DNA from: Chitinophaga caseinilytica | GTDB taxonomy: Bacteria > Bacteroidota > Bacteroidia > Chitinophagales > Chitinophagaceae | Direction: 5' to 3' | NCBI RefSeq assembly: GCF_038396765.1 | Contig: NZ_CP150096.1 | Location: 601,501-665,500 of the forward strand | DNA length: 64,000 nt | Part shown: positions 43,566-52,014 of the stretch, in pieces | How positions within the stretch are numbered: position 1 is the stretch's first letter | Layout: each line of letters begins with the position of its first letter | Position numbers and translations under genes: made by a program | The notes under the pieces: model-generated | What the model was told of the DNA's origin: nothing | The model's database searches: none | The model's input: the letters and a program-made list of their open reading frames with translations, nothing else

Positions 43566-44189
43566 ATGCAAATAAAGCTGTTCATAGTTGACGACCATTA
43601 CATGGTAATTGAAGGTATCCGCTCCCTCTTGCAGCAAGAGCCTTCGATAGCATGGCTCGGGCATGCTACCAATGCGGCCAGCTGCATCAGCTTCCTGCAA
43701 CACCAGCAGCCAGACGTGATATTGATGGACATCAACCTCCCCGACATGAGCGGCATCGAGCTTTGCAGGCGGGTACATGGTATGTATCCCGGCTGCGGGA
43801 TCCTCGGGCTCAGCACATTCAATCAGCATTCCGTTATCAGGGATATGATCGATAACGGCGCATCGGGATATCTCCTTAAAAACGCCGGTAAACAGGAACT
43901 GATGACGGCCATTCTACTCGCCGCCAAAGGAAAAACCTATATGAGCATCGAAGCCAGCGCCAGTTTGAAAGATTCCGAACATCAAATCCCCATTCTTACC
44001 CGAAGGGAAAAAGAGATATTGAAGCTCATCGCCGCCGGCCTCACCAATGCGGCCATCGCGGAAAAATTATTCATCAGTATGCCCACGGTAAATACCCATC
44101 GCAGAAGCCTCCTCGAAAAGTTCGATGCAAAGAATACGGCCATATTAATCGGGAAAGCGGCCAAAATGGGATTGATCCATGTGGAATAA
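43566..44189 (+). CDS. NarL/FixJ (LuxR) family response regulator
   Basis: 207 residues. A receiver domain (residues 1-120: IVDDHYMVIEGI, phosphoacceptor Asp55 in ILMDINLPD, LLKNAG) is joined to a LuxR-type helix-turn-helix (about 145-205: LTRREKEILKLIAAGLTNAAIAEKLFISMPTVNTHRRSLLEKF). It is the cognate regulator of the TPR kinase upstream. Auto-regulation of the divergent operon is a natural hypothesis but no binding site was proven. Confidence 0.94.
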   Translation: MQIKLFIVDDHYMVIEGIRSLLQQEPSIAWLGHATNAASCISFLQHQQPDVILMDINLPDMSGIELCRRVHGMYPGCGILGLSTFNQHSVIRDMIDNGASGYLLKNAGKQELMTAILLAAKGKTYMSIEASASLKDSEHQIPILTRREKEILKLIAAGLTNAAIAEKLFISMPTVNTHRRSLLEKFDAKNTAILIGKAAKMGLIHVE

Positions 44190-44231
44190 CGGAATTCGGG
44201 CTATGTTAAGATCATGCAAAGGGAAATCGAA

Positions 44232-44717
44232 TTACGGCCACAATCCCGGGAAAACCTGCTTCAGCAAAGCAACCAGCAATAACACCCCGATAATCAGCAG
44301 TATCAACCATCCCGTTCTCTTTGTCTTCAACTGAAAGGCAACCAGGAAAGAGAGTACGGCAGCAAAAGCGGACACCATTATCGTCCCCCTTCCACAATAA
44401 TACACGCGCTCCCCGAAGGTTTCCGCCACCAACGTCGGCATGCGGATGAGCTGGAAAGCCAGTTCCGCCCAAAACGCCATCAATGCTCCCTGTACAGTCA
44501 GATACCCGATCCCCCTGTCCGGCGCCGCACGCAGTAACCGCTTCTGGAAAAGGATCAATATCAAGACCAGGTAACCGATCAGAACCACTCCATGGATATT
44601 GATGGGCGTGGAAGGGATCCGCTCCGGAATGGCGAACGGGGCGAAGAAAAACAGCCACCATTGCACCAGGAGCCCCGCTAACGTAATAAGGGAATACTTG
44701 AGTATAAGTTTATTCAT
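44232..44717 (-). CDS. Membrane protein of unknown function
   Basis: 161 residues with four predicted membrane helices (LILKYSLITLAGLLVQWWLFFF, INIHGVVLIGYLVLILILF, ALMAFWAELAFQLIRM / IMVSAFAAVLSFLVAF, and the terminal WLILLIIGVLLLVALL). There is no signal for a known family and only small loops. The gene is monocistronic, 14 bases upstream of the lacI-type gene's stop on the same strand orientation. Confidence 0.7.
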   Translation of the reverse strand: MNKLILKYSLITLAGLLVQWWLFFFAPFAIPERIPSTPINIHGVVLIGYLVLILILFQKRLLRAAPDRGIGYLTVQGALMAFWAELAFQLIRMPTLVAETFGERVYYCGRGTIMVSAFAAVLSFLVAFQLKTKRTGWLILLIIGVLLLVALLKQVFPGLWP

Positions 44718-44731
44718 AGGTATAAATGTTC

Positions 44732-45738
44732 CTAATTTTTCCCGCTCGACGCTCTCCCCACAACCCCCGATCCCACCACCACCTCCATTTCTACCCGCTT
44801 CCCCGCCATGAGCTTAATGAGCAACCCCGCCGCCTTCGCCCCCATTTCGAACGCCGGCTGCGTCACCGTCGACAGCGAGGGCTGCAACATCCCCGCGATC
44901 TCCAGGTTCGAAAAACAGATCACTTTTACATCCTGCGGAATGCGCAGCGACAATTCATTGCAAGCCTGGTAAACCAGCGGCGCCAGCTTCTCCACCGCCG
45001 CCACAATGCCATCCGGCCGGTCTTTCCGGCGCAGGAGCCGCTTGATCGCCAGGAGGTTCCGGCGCGGGTCGGCATCGCAGCAAAGCACGTTCTTCGCCAA
45101 CGGGCGATGGCCGGCTTCGCGGAGCGCGCTTTCGTAGCCGGAAAGCCGGTCTGCACTGATAGACAATTGCGGCGAAAGCCCCAGGAACGCCACCTGCCGG
45201 CAACCGTTCTTCAACAGCAGTTGCGTGGCATTGCCTGCACTCGCGGCATCATCGGTAACCACCTTCGGCGCAGGAACATCCGGCAGCACGCGGTCGAACA
45301 ACACTACGGGAACGCCCTGGTCCATCAACGCCCGGATGTGCGCACCGTTCTCAGTAGTCCCGGAAACGGACATCAGCACCCCGTCTACCCGCCCGCTTTG
45401 AAAATCCTTCAGGATGGCCTGTTCGTCTTTATAATCTTCATGCGTCAGGCAAATGATGGAATGGTACCCTTTTTCCTTCGCCACCGCCGCGATCCCGTTG
45501 ATCGCCAGCGAAAAAAACTATCCGCCACCTCGGGGATCACGATGCCGATGTTCCGGCTCTTCCGCCCGCGGAGACTGCTCGCATAAGGATTCGGCTTGTA
45601 ATCGAGCCGCGCGGCCAGCTGCAGCACCCGCCGCTTGGTGGCTTCGCTGATCTCATGACTGTCCCGCAACGCTTTTGAAATCGTCGAAACCGAAAGCTGA
45701 AGCTCGCGGGCCAGGGCTTTTATGGTGATCTGCTGCAT
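44732..45738 (-). pseudogene. LacI family transcriptional regulator, broken by one base
   Basis: The HTH from the ATG at 45738 is TIKALARELQLSVSTISKALRDSHEIS, followed by the hinge YKPNPYASSLRGRKSRNIGIVIPEV. That frame ends at 45445. The rest is in another frame: EKGYHSIICLTHEDYKDEQAIL, VDGVLMSVSGTTEN, GVPVVLFDRVLPDV, up to QPAFEMGAKAAGLLIKLMAG. One extra A (plus strand) in the A7 run at 45511-45517 gives SFFSLAINGIAAVAKEKG and a full 335-residue LacI. The operator at 45744 sits six bases before its start and faces inositol oxygenase. If unbroken, it is the likely repressor of that operon. Confidence 0.88.
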
Positions 45739-45743
45739 CTTTC

Positions 45744-45761
45744 TACGAAACCGGTTTCGTA
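45744..45761. promoter_or_regulatory. LacI-family operator
   Basis: TACGAAACCGGTTTCGTA is a perfect 18-base palindrome of the LacI/GalR type with a central CCGG. It lies six bases before the regulator ATG and 48 bases before inositol oxygenase, so it could repress both divergent units. Confidence 0.85.
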
Positions 45762-45809
45762 AATAAAGAAAGTGGAAACGTACCCAACCACTTAAAAATA
45801 ACCGAAATT

Positions 45810-46739
45810 ATGGATGGATTCCACATCTCTCAAACTACAAAAAATTTTGCCATGGGTAACCAGCAACCGTTCAAACCCTCGGAAATCAATCCCCTGAACA
45901 ACCTCGATGAATGGGAAGACGCCGTCCTCAACCGGTACCCCGACCCAGACAGCATCGCCAAAGATAAAACGACCGACCAATACCGGAATTACGATACCCC
46001 GGAACGGGACACCGTCCGCGAGTTCTACCGGCTCAACCATACTTACCAGACCTACGATTTCGTACAGCAGAAACGCGCCGATTATCTCCGGTTCGACAAG
46101 AAGGAAATGCCCGTCTGGAAAGCGTTTGACTTCCTCAACGAATTGGTGGACGACTCCGACCCAGACACGGACCTCGACCAGTTCCAGCACCTCCTGCAGA
46201 CTTCCGAAGCCATCCGGGCAGACGGCCACCCCGACTGGATGGTGCTCGTAGGCCTCATGCACGACATGGGCAAGGTGCTCTGCCTCTTCGGCGAGCCGCA
46301 ATGGGCCGTGGTAGGCGATACTTTCCCCGTGGGATGCGCCTATTCCGACAAAATCGTGTACCCGGAATTCTTCAAAAACAACCCAGACTACCGCGACGAA
46401 CGCTTCCAGTCGCCCACCGGCATTTACGAAAAAGGCTGCGGGCTGCGGAATGTGGACATGTCGTGGGGGCACGACGAATATGTGTACCAGATGATGAAAG
46501 ACTATCTGCCGGAGCAGGGCCTCTACATGCTGCGGTACCATTCTTTCTACGCCTGGCACCGCGAAGGCGCGTACAGCGATCTGCTGGACGGGCACGACCG
46601 CGAAATGCTCCGTTGGGTAAAACTCTTTAATCCATACGATCTTTATTCGAAAAACCCCGTACCGCCGGATTGGAAACAGCTGCGGCCCTATTACGAAGAC
46701 CTGGTGGCCAAATACCTGCCCGCCAACCTGAAATTCTGA
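45810..46739 (+). CDS. Inositol oxygenase (MIOX)
   Basis: 309 residues of the HD-fold di-iron enzyme that cleaves myo-inositol with oxygen to D-glucuronate. All iron ligands of the animal enzyme are present by motif: His127 (FQHLLQTSEAIR), His151 and Asp152 (LMHDMGKVL), His221 (SWGHDEYVYQMM), His244 (RYHSFYAWH) and Asp277 (FNPYDLYSKNP). LFGEPQWAVVGDTFPVGC is also conserved. A shorter start at 45852 (MGNQQPFK) is possible. It is followed after 34 bases by a sodium symporter, so import and oxidation of inositol are probably joined. The divergent LacI gene is its likely repressor. Confidence 0.95.
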   Translation: MDGFHISQTTKNFAMGNQQPFKPSEINPLNNLDEWEDAVLNRYPDPDSIAKDKTTDQYRNYDTPERDTVREFYRLNHTYQTYDFVQQKRADYLRFDKKEMPVWKAFDFLNELVDDSDPDTDLDQFQHLLQTSEAIRADGHPDWMVLVGLMHDMGKVLCLFGEPQWAVVGDTFPVGCAYSDKIVYPEFFKNNPDYRDERFQSPTGIYEKGCGLRNVDMSWGHDEYVYQMMKDYLPEQGLYMLRYHSFYAWHREGAYSDLLDGHDREMLRWVKLFNPYDLYSKNPVPPDWKQLRPYYEDLVAKYLPANLKF

Positions 46740-46773
46740 TTCCTGCCGCAACCACCAAACCCTTTCCACGCGT

Positions 46774-48402
46774 ATGAATAAACTGCAGTTCGCCGACTAT
46801 GTAGTTTTCTTTATCTATTTCATTATCGTTGCCGCATACGGATTTTACATCTACCGGAAAAAACGTTCCGCCGCCGCCAGCTCGAAAGATTTCTTCCTCG
46901 CGGAAGGATCGCTGACCTGGTGGGCGATCGGGGCATCCCTGATCGCGTCCAACATATCGGCGGAGCATTTCATCGGGATGTCGGGCTCGGGTTTCGCGCT
47001 GGGACTGGCCATTTCCACTTATGAATGGATGGCGGCGGCCACGCTGATCATCGTGGCGGTGGTGCTCATCCCCATTTACCTGAAAAACAAGATCTACACT
47101 ATGCCGCAATTCCTCGCGAAGCGGTATAACGACAAAGTCAGCACCGTAATGGCGGTGTTCTGGCTGCTGGTGTATGTTTTCGTGAACCTCACGTCCATCA
47201 TCTATCTCGGCGCATTGGCCATCACTTCCATTTCGACGATTACGTTCGGATGGTGCATCGCAGGGCTGAGCGTTTTTGCGATCATCGTGACGCTGGGCGG
47301 GATGAAAGTGATCGGTTATACGGATGTGATACAGGTGCTGGTATTGATTGTCGGTGGATTGGTGACTACTTATCTGGCGCTGTCGTTATTGTCGGAAAAG
47401 TTCGGTTATGACGGGAATATTCTCCAGGGATTGGGCGTGTTGCGGCGGGAAGCGCCTACGCATTTCCACATGATCTTCGACGAAAGCAACCCCTATTACA
47501 AGGAGCTTCCCGGCCTGTCTGTACTGATCGGCGGCATGTGGATCAACAACCTGGCCTATTGGGGATGCAATCAATACATCACGCAACGGGCGCTGGGGGC
47601 CGACCTGAAAACCGCCCGCAACGGCATTCTCTTCGCCGCTTTCCTGAAACTCCTCGTGCCCGTGATCGCCGTGCTGCCCGGCATCGTGATGTTCGTGCTG
47701 CATAAAAACGGCATGTTCCAGCAGGAAATGACCGATGCCGCCGGGCACGTGAAGCCCGACCACGCCTATCCCACGCTCATGAACCTCCTGCCGCCGGGCC
47801 TCAAAGGCGTAGCGTTCGCTGCGCTGACGGCCGCCATCGTGGCTTCCCTCGCCGGAAAGGCCAACAGTATTTCCACTATCTTCTCCCTGGACATTTATCA
47901 GAAATTCTTCCATAAAAACGCGACCGAAAGGCAACTGGTGCGCGCCGGCAAATGGGCGGTGATCGTTTCCATGGGCATCGCCGCGCTGGTGACCCCGGCC
48001 CTGCGCTCCCTCGACCAGGCGTACCAGTTCATCCAGGAATACGTCGGGTTTATTTCGCCGGGCGTACTGGCTATTTTCCTCCTCGGGTTCTTCTGGAAAC
48101 GCACCACCGCTTCCGCGGCGCTCGCCGGCGCGTTGCTCACCATTCCCATTTCCACCGTCCTGAAATTCCTCCCGAAATGGACGGGCGGGGCGTTCCCGGA
48201 TTTCCCGTTCCTCGACCGGATGTCTATCACGTTCGGCCTGCTCATCGCTGTGATGGTCGTTATCAGCCTGGCGAAACCCCGGCAGGAAACGGAAACGCCT
48301 ATCGAGATCGACCGCTCCATGTTCCGCACCACCACCGGCTTCAAAGTGGGCGCGGTCATTATCATCGGAATTCTGGCGGCGCTGTACACGGTGTTTTGGT
48401 AA
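46774..48402 (+). CDS. Sodium:solute symporter (SSS/SGLT family), probably for inositol or a sugar
   Basis: 542 residues with about 14 membrane helices. Conserved SSS motifs are FFLAEGSLTWWAIGASLIASNISAEHFIGMSGSG (about residue 40), TLGGMKVIGYTDVIQVLVLI, NNLAYWGCNQYITQRAL and PGLKGVAFAALTAAIVASLAGKANSISTIFSLDIY. The Na2-site pattern in GFISPGVLAIFLLGFFWKR looks intact. Being in one operon with inositol oxygenase makes myo-inositol the best guess, but glucose- or galactose-like sugars are also transported by relatives. Confidence 0.93.
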   Translation: MNKLQFADYVVFFIYFIIVAAYGFYIYRKKRSAAASSKDFFLAEGSLTWWAIGASLIASNISAEHFIGMSGSGFALGLAISTYEWMAAATLIIVAVVLIPIYLKNKIYTMPQFLAKRYNDKVSTVMAVFWLLVYVFVNLTSIIYLGALAITSISTITFGWCIAGLSVFAIIVTLGGMKVIGYTDVIQVLVLIVGGLVTTYLALSLLSEKFGYDGNILQGLGVLRREAPTHFHMIFDESNPYYKELPGLSVLIGGMWINNLAYWGCNQYITQRALGADLKTARNGILFAAFLKLLVPVIAVLPGIVMFVLHKNGMFQQEMTDAAGHVKPDHAYPTLMNLLPPGLKGVAFAALTAAIVASLAGKANSISTIFSLDIYQKFFHKNATERQLVRAGKWAVIVSMGIAALVTPALRSLDQAYQFIQEYVGFISPGVLAIFLLGFFWKRTTASAALAGALLTIPISTVLKFLPKWTGGAFPDFPFLDRMSITFGLLIAVMVVISLAKPRQETETPIEIDRSMFRTTTGFKVGAVIIIGILAALYTVFW

Positions 48403-48470
48403 CAATTATCATTATTTGAATGCCGTATCCGGCCGATTTTCACCGGATATGATGCCTGCATCCACAAACC

Positions 48471-48506
48471 GGTCAAAATCCGTCAACTTCATGTTAAATC
48501 CCGTAA
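48471..48506 (+). promoter_or_regulatory. Direct-repeat operator upstream of the hydroxyproline operon
   Basis: GGTCAAAATCCGTCAAC (48471-48487) and TGTTAAATCCCGTAAC (48492-48507) are repeated in the same orientation about 21 bases apart, two helical turns. The second copy lies where the -33 element would be, since no TTG is present. This is the usual layout of an AraC-family activator site. Confidence 0.6.
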
Positions 48507-48528
48507 CATCCGCGCCCACGGCCTCCCC

Positions 48529-48536
48529 TACCTTTG
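48529..48536 (+). promoter_or_regulatory. -7 box of the hydroxyproline operon promoter
   Basis: TACCTTTG (TAnnTTTG) lies 17 bases before the ATG at 48553. It is also one arm of an inverted repeat ACCTTTG / CAAAGGT (48530-48550). Confidence 0.6.
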
Positions 48537-48552
48537 GACCAAACAAAGGTCT

Positions 48553-49485
48553 ATGCGCAAGTTTAACTGGAACGGCGTTTTCCCCGCCCTTCTGACTCCC
48601 TTCACTCCGTCCGACGAACTGGACATCGACATGTGGAAAATCAATCTCGCCGCGCAGCTCGATGCGGGTGTAGATGGCATCATCATCGGCGGTTCCCTCG
48701 GCGAAGCCAGCACGCTCACCAACGAAGAGAAAAAGCAGCTGTATCAGGCCGCGCGGGATTTTCTGCCGAAGGGTTTCCCCATCCTCGTCAACATCGCCGA
48801 ACAAACCACCAGCGCCGCCACCGCACTGGCAGCCGACGCCGAGTCCTGGGGCGCAGACGGACTGATGCTCCTGCCGCCCATGCGGTATTACGCAGACAAT
48901 GCAGAAACGCTCGCTTTCTTTAAAGCCGTTGCATCCGCCACCAGACTGCCGATCATGCTGTACAACAACCCGGTGGACTATAAAATTTTCATCACGCTCG
49001 AGATGTTCGAGGAACTGTTGCCTTATCAAAACATCCAGGCGGTGAAAGAATCTTCGCGCGATGTCATCAACATTACCCGTATGATCAACCGCTTCGGCGA
49101 CCGGTATAAAATCCTCACCGGCGTAGACCCCCTCGCCCTCGAAAGTCTCGTGCTCGGCGCAGACGGTTGGGTGGCAGGACTGGTAGACGCTTTCCCCCGC
49201 GAAACCGTGGCCATATTCAGGCTCGTCAAATCGGGAGATATCGCCACCGCACTGAAAATCTACCGCTGGTTTATGCCGCTCCTGGAGCTGGACATTCATC
49301 CCCGCCTCGTCCAATACATCAAACTGGCCGCTACCAGCACCGGCATCGGCACGGAAAACGTGCGCGCGCCAAGGCTTCAGCTGCAAGGCAAGGAACGCGA
49401 AACCGTTCAGCAAGTCATCGATACCGCATTGGCAACACGCCCCATTTTACCTGACTATCTCAACATCCATGCAAACGCCCAATAG
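48553..49485 (+). CDS. Pyrroline-4-hydroxy-2-carboxylate deaminase (DapA family)
   Basis: 310 residues of the class-I-aldolase-like DapA/NanA family. The Schiff-base lysine is Lys165 in IQAVKESSRDVINI; Tyr137 is in PIMLYNNPVDY, and the loop GGSLGEASTLT is conserved. DapA itself is excluded by context: the next genes are a semialdehyde dehydrogenase, a 4-hydroxyproline epimerase and a D-amino-acid dehydrogenase. The expected reaction is deamination of 1-pyrroline-4-hydroxy-2-carboxylate to 2-oxoglutarate semialdehyde. The stop overlaps the next gene's start, which is at 49469. Confidence 0.9.
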   Translation: MRKFNWNGVFPALLTPFTPSDELDIDMWKINLAAQLDAGVDGIIIGGSLGEASTLTNEEKKQLYQAARDFLPKGFPILVNIAEQTTSAATALAADAESWGADGLMLLPPMRYYADNAETLAFFKAVASATRLPIMLYNNPVDYKIFITLEMFEELLPYQNIQAVKESSRDVINITRMINRFGDRYKILTGVDPLALESLVLGADGWVAGLVDAFPRETVAIFRLVKSGDIATALKIYRWFMPLLELDIHPRLVQYIKLAATSTGIGTENVRAPRLQLQGKERETVQQVIDTALATRPILPDYLNIHANAQ

Positions 49486-51004
49486 CAACGGCCTTCATCC
49501 GTTCCAGGCCGTAAACCCAGCCACCGGCGCGCTGCTCGAAGGCACTTGCTTCCGCGCAACTTCCGCGGATGTGGATGCAGCGATGCATGCCGCCGTTACC
49601 GCTTTCGAAGCGTACCGCCGCGCCGGGAAAGATGAAAAAGCCCGTTTCCTCCGAACTATCGCCGAAGAGATCGAATCCGGCGGAGATGCAATAACGGAAA
49701 GGGCTTCGGCGGAAAGCGGGCTTCCGCTCACGCGCCTGCGCAACGAGCTCGTGCGCACCACTACCCAGCTCCGGCTTTTCGCCGGGCTCGTGGAAGAAGG
49801 TTCCTGGGTACAGCCCGTGATCCATACCGGTCCGCCGGATATCCGCAAAATGCTCGTGCCGTTGGGGCCGGTCGTGGTTTTCGGGGCCAGCAACTTTCCC
49901 CTGGCGTTCTCCGTGGCCGGCGGCGATACGGCTTCCGCACTGGCGGCCGGCTGCCCCGTGATCGTGAAAGCACATCCCGCGCACCCCGGCACCGGCGTGC
50001 TGGTAGCCGCTTCCATCCAATCCGCCATTGAAAAATGCGGCATGCCGGAAGGTGTTTTTTCCATATTGTTTGATGACGGACATGCCGTTGGCGCAGCGTT
50101 AGTGAAACATCCGGCTACGAAAGCGGTCGCGTTTACGGGCTCGCTGAAAGGCGGACTGGCATTGCAAAAGCTCGCAGCCGAACGTGCCATTCCCATCCCG
50201 GTTTTCGCGGAAATGGGCAGCATCAACCCTGTTTTGCTTTTACCCGCTGCGCTGGAAAAACGCGCGGCGGAAATCGCCACCCAACTCGCCGGATCGATCA
50301 CGCTGGGCGGCGGGCAATTCTGCACCAAACCCGGGCTCATCCTCGCTTTGCGGTCGCCTTCCCTCCAGACTTTCACCACCGCGCTGGCTGCTGCCATCCG
50401 GGAAACCGCATCCGTGCCCATGCTCACCGCGGGCATCCATCAACATTATCATCAACTTTCCACCGCAACGGCCGCAGCAGATGGCGTGACGCTCCTCGCC
50501 GAAGGCGCCTCCGCTTCCGGAACGGTCCACTTCCCCACACGCGCGCGGCTCGCGCAGGTCAGCGCCCGGAATTTCCTTTCCAACCCGCATTTGCAGGAAG
50601 AAGTATTCGGGCCGTTCGCGATGATCGTGGTGGCGGAGGATTTGCAAGAACTGCGATCCGCCGCAGCGGTGCTCGGCGGGCAACTGACGGTTACCATCAT
50701 AGCGGAACCGGACGAGCTGCCTGCGCATGAAATCCTCATTCAGCAACTGGCAGACCTGGCCGGGAGGATCGTCTTCAATGGCGTTCCCACCGGCGTGGAA
50801 GTTTGCGCTGCCATGCAGCATGGCGGCCCCTTCCCGGCGAGCACAGACAGCCGCTTCACCTCCGTGGGCCAGGGCGCCGTGGCCCGGTTCGTTCGCCCGC
50901 AGGCCTGGCAGAACTGGCCAGACGAACTGTTGCCCGATGAACTGAAATCCGCCAATCCGCTCAACATTATTCGTATCACCGACTTAACCTGTGCAAGAAA
51001 ATGA
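49469..51004 (+). CDS. 2-oxoglutarate semialdehyde dehydrogenase (aldehyde dehydrogenase)
   Basis: 511 residues. This NAD(P)-dependent enzyme has PLGPVVVFGASNFPLAFSVAG (about residue 130), catalytic Glu248 in PVFAEMGSINP, the nucleophile Cys285 in LGGGQFCTKPG, and EEVFGPF near the C-terminus. It belongs to the subgroup (type III KGSADH) linked with hydroxyproline breakdown. The product is 2-oxoglutarate. It overlaps the deaminase gene by 17 bases and the epimerase gene by four, an operon with tight coupling. Confidence 0.93.
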   Translation: MQTPNSNGLHPFQAVNPATGALLEGTCFRATSADVDAAMHAAVTAFEAYRRAGKDEKARFLRTIAEEIESGGDAITERASAESGLPLTRLRNELVRTTTQLRLFAGLVEEGSWVQPVIHTGPPDIRKMLVPLGPVVVFGASNFPLAFSVAGGDTASALAAGCPVIVKAHPAHPGTGVLVAASIQSAIEKCGMPEGVFSILFDDGHAVGAALVKHPATKAVAFTGSLKGGLALQKLAAERAIPIPVFAEMGSINPVLLLPAALEKRAAEIATQLAGSITLGGGQFCTKPGLILALRSPSLQTFTTALAAAIRETASVPMLTAGIHQHYHQLSTATAAADGVTLLAEGASASGTVHFPTRARLAQVSARNFLSNPHLQEEVFGPFAMIVVAEDLQELRSAAAVLGGQLTVTIIAEPDELPAHEILIQQLADLAGRIVFNGVPTGVEVCAAMQHGGPFPASTDSRFTSVGQGAVARFVRPQAWQNWPDELLPDELKSANPLNIIRITDLTCARK

Positions 51005-52005
51005 TATCGAAAACATTCTTTTGTGTAGACGCGCATACCTGCGGCAACCCCGTTCGCCTCGTGGCCGGCGGCGGCCCACTGTTGCAGGGGAACAGCATGA
51101 GCGAGAAACGCCAGCACTTCCTCCGGGAATTCGACTGGATCAGGACGGGGCTTATGTTTGAGCCCCGTGGCCACGACATGATGTCGGGCAGCATCCTCTA
51201 CCCGCCGCACGATCCCGCGAACGATGTGGCCGTGCTTTTCATCGAAACGAGCGGCTGCCTCCCCATGTGCGGCCACGGTACCATCGGCACCATCACCATC
51301 GCCATCGAGGAAGGGTTGCTGACGCCGAAAATCCCCGGCACCGTGCGCATGGAAGCCCCCGCCGGCCTCATCATCATCGAATATCAGCAGGAAGGCAGGA
51401 AAGTGAAATCCGTTAAACTCCGCAACGTTCCCTCCTACCTCGCCGCCGAAAATCTGCAGATGGAATGCCCGGACCTGGGCATGCTCCGCTTCGATGTGGC
51501 CTATGGCGGCAACTTCTACGCCATCATTGACCCCCAGGAAAATTTCCGCGGGCTGGAACATCACACCGCCGCACAACTCGTGGCGTGGAGCCAGGTGATC
51601 CGCAAGCGGATCAACGATGCGCACACCTTCGTACACCCGCAAGACGCTACCATCAACGGTTGCAGCCATATCCAGTGGACCGGCGCGCCTATCGACCCCG
51701 CATCTTCCGGCCGCAACGCCGTTTTCTACGGAGACAAAGCGATCGACCGGTCGCCCTGCGGCACCGGCACATCCGCCAGGATGGCGCAATGGTTTGCGAA
51801 AGGGAAACTCCGGCAGGGTGAGCCCTTCATCCACGAAAGTTTCATCGGCAGCAAATTTACCGGTCGCGTGGAAGCCGTCACCGAGCTCGCCGGCAAGCCC
51901 GCCATCGTCCCCTCCATCGAAGGCTGGGCGCGGGTTTACGGGTACAACAACATCCGCATCGACGAGGCAGACGACCCTTACGCATTCGGTTTTCAGGTTA
52001 TTTAA
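51001..52005 (+). CDS. 4-hydroxyproline 2-epimerase (proline racemase family)
   Basis: 334 residues. Both catalytic cysteines of the racemase family are present, Cys90 (LPMCGHGTIG) and Cys253 (DRSPCGTGTSARMA), which separates it from trans-3-hydroxyproline dehydratases that have Thr in the second position. It converts trans-4-hydroxy-L-proline to cis-4-hydroxy-D-proline. The ATG overlaps the end of the dehydrogenase. The FAD dehydrogenase follows after nine bases and would oxidise the D-epimer. Confidence 0.95.
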   Translation: MISKTFFCVDAHTCGNPVRLVAGGGPLLQGNSMSEKRQHFLREFDWIRTGLMFEPRGHDMMSGSILYPPHDPANDVAVLFIETSGCLPMCGHGTIGTITIAIEEGLLTPKIPGTVRMEAPAGLIIIEYQQEGRKVKSVKLRNVPSYLAAENLQMECPDLGMLRFDVAYGGNFYAIIDPQENFRGLEHHTAAQLVAWSQVIRKRINDAHTFVHPQDATINGCSHIQWTGAPIDPASSGRNAVFYGDKAIDRSPCGTGTSARMAQWFAKGKLRQGEPFIHESFIGSKFTGRVEAVTELAGKPAIVPSIEGWARVYGYNNIRIDEADDPYAFGFQVI

Positions 52006-52014
52006 GTCAATTCC

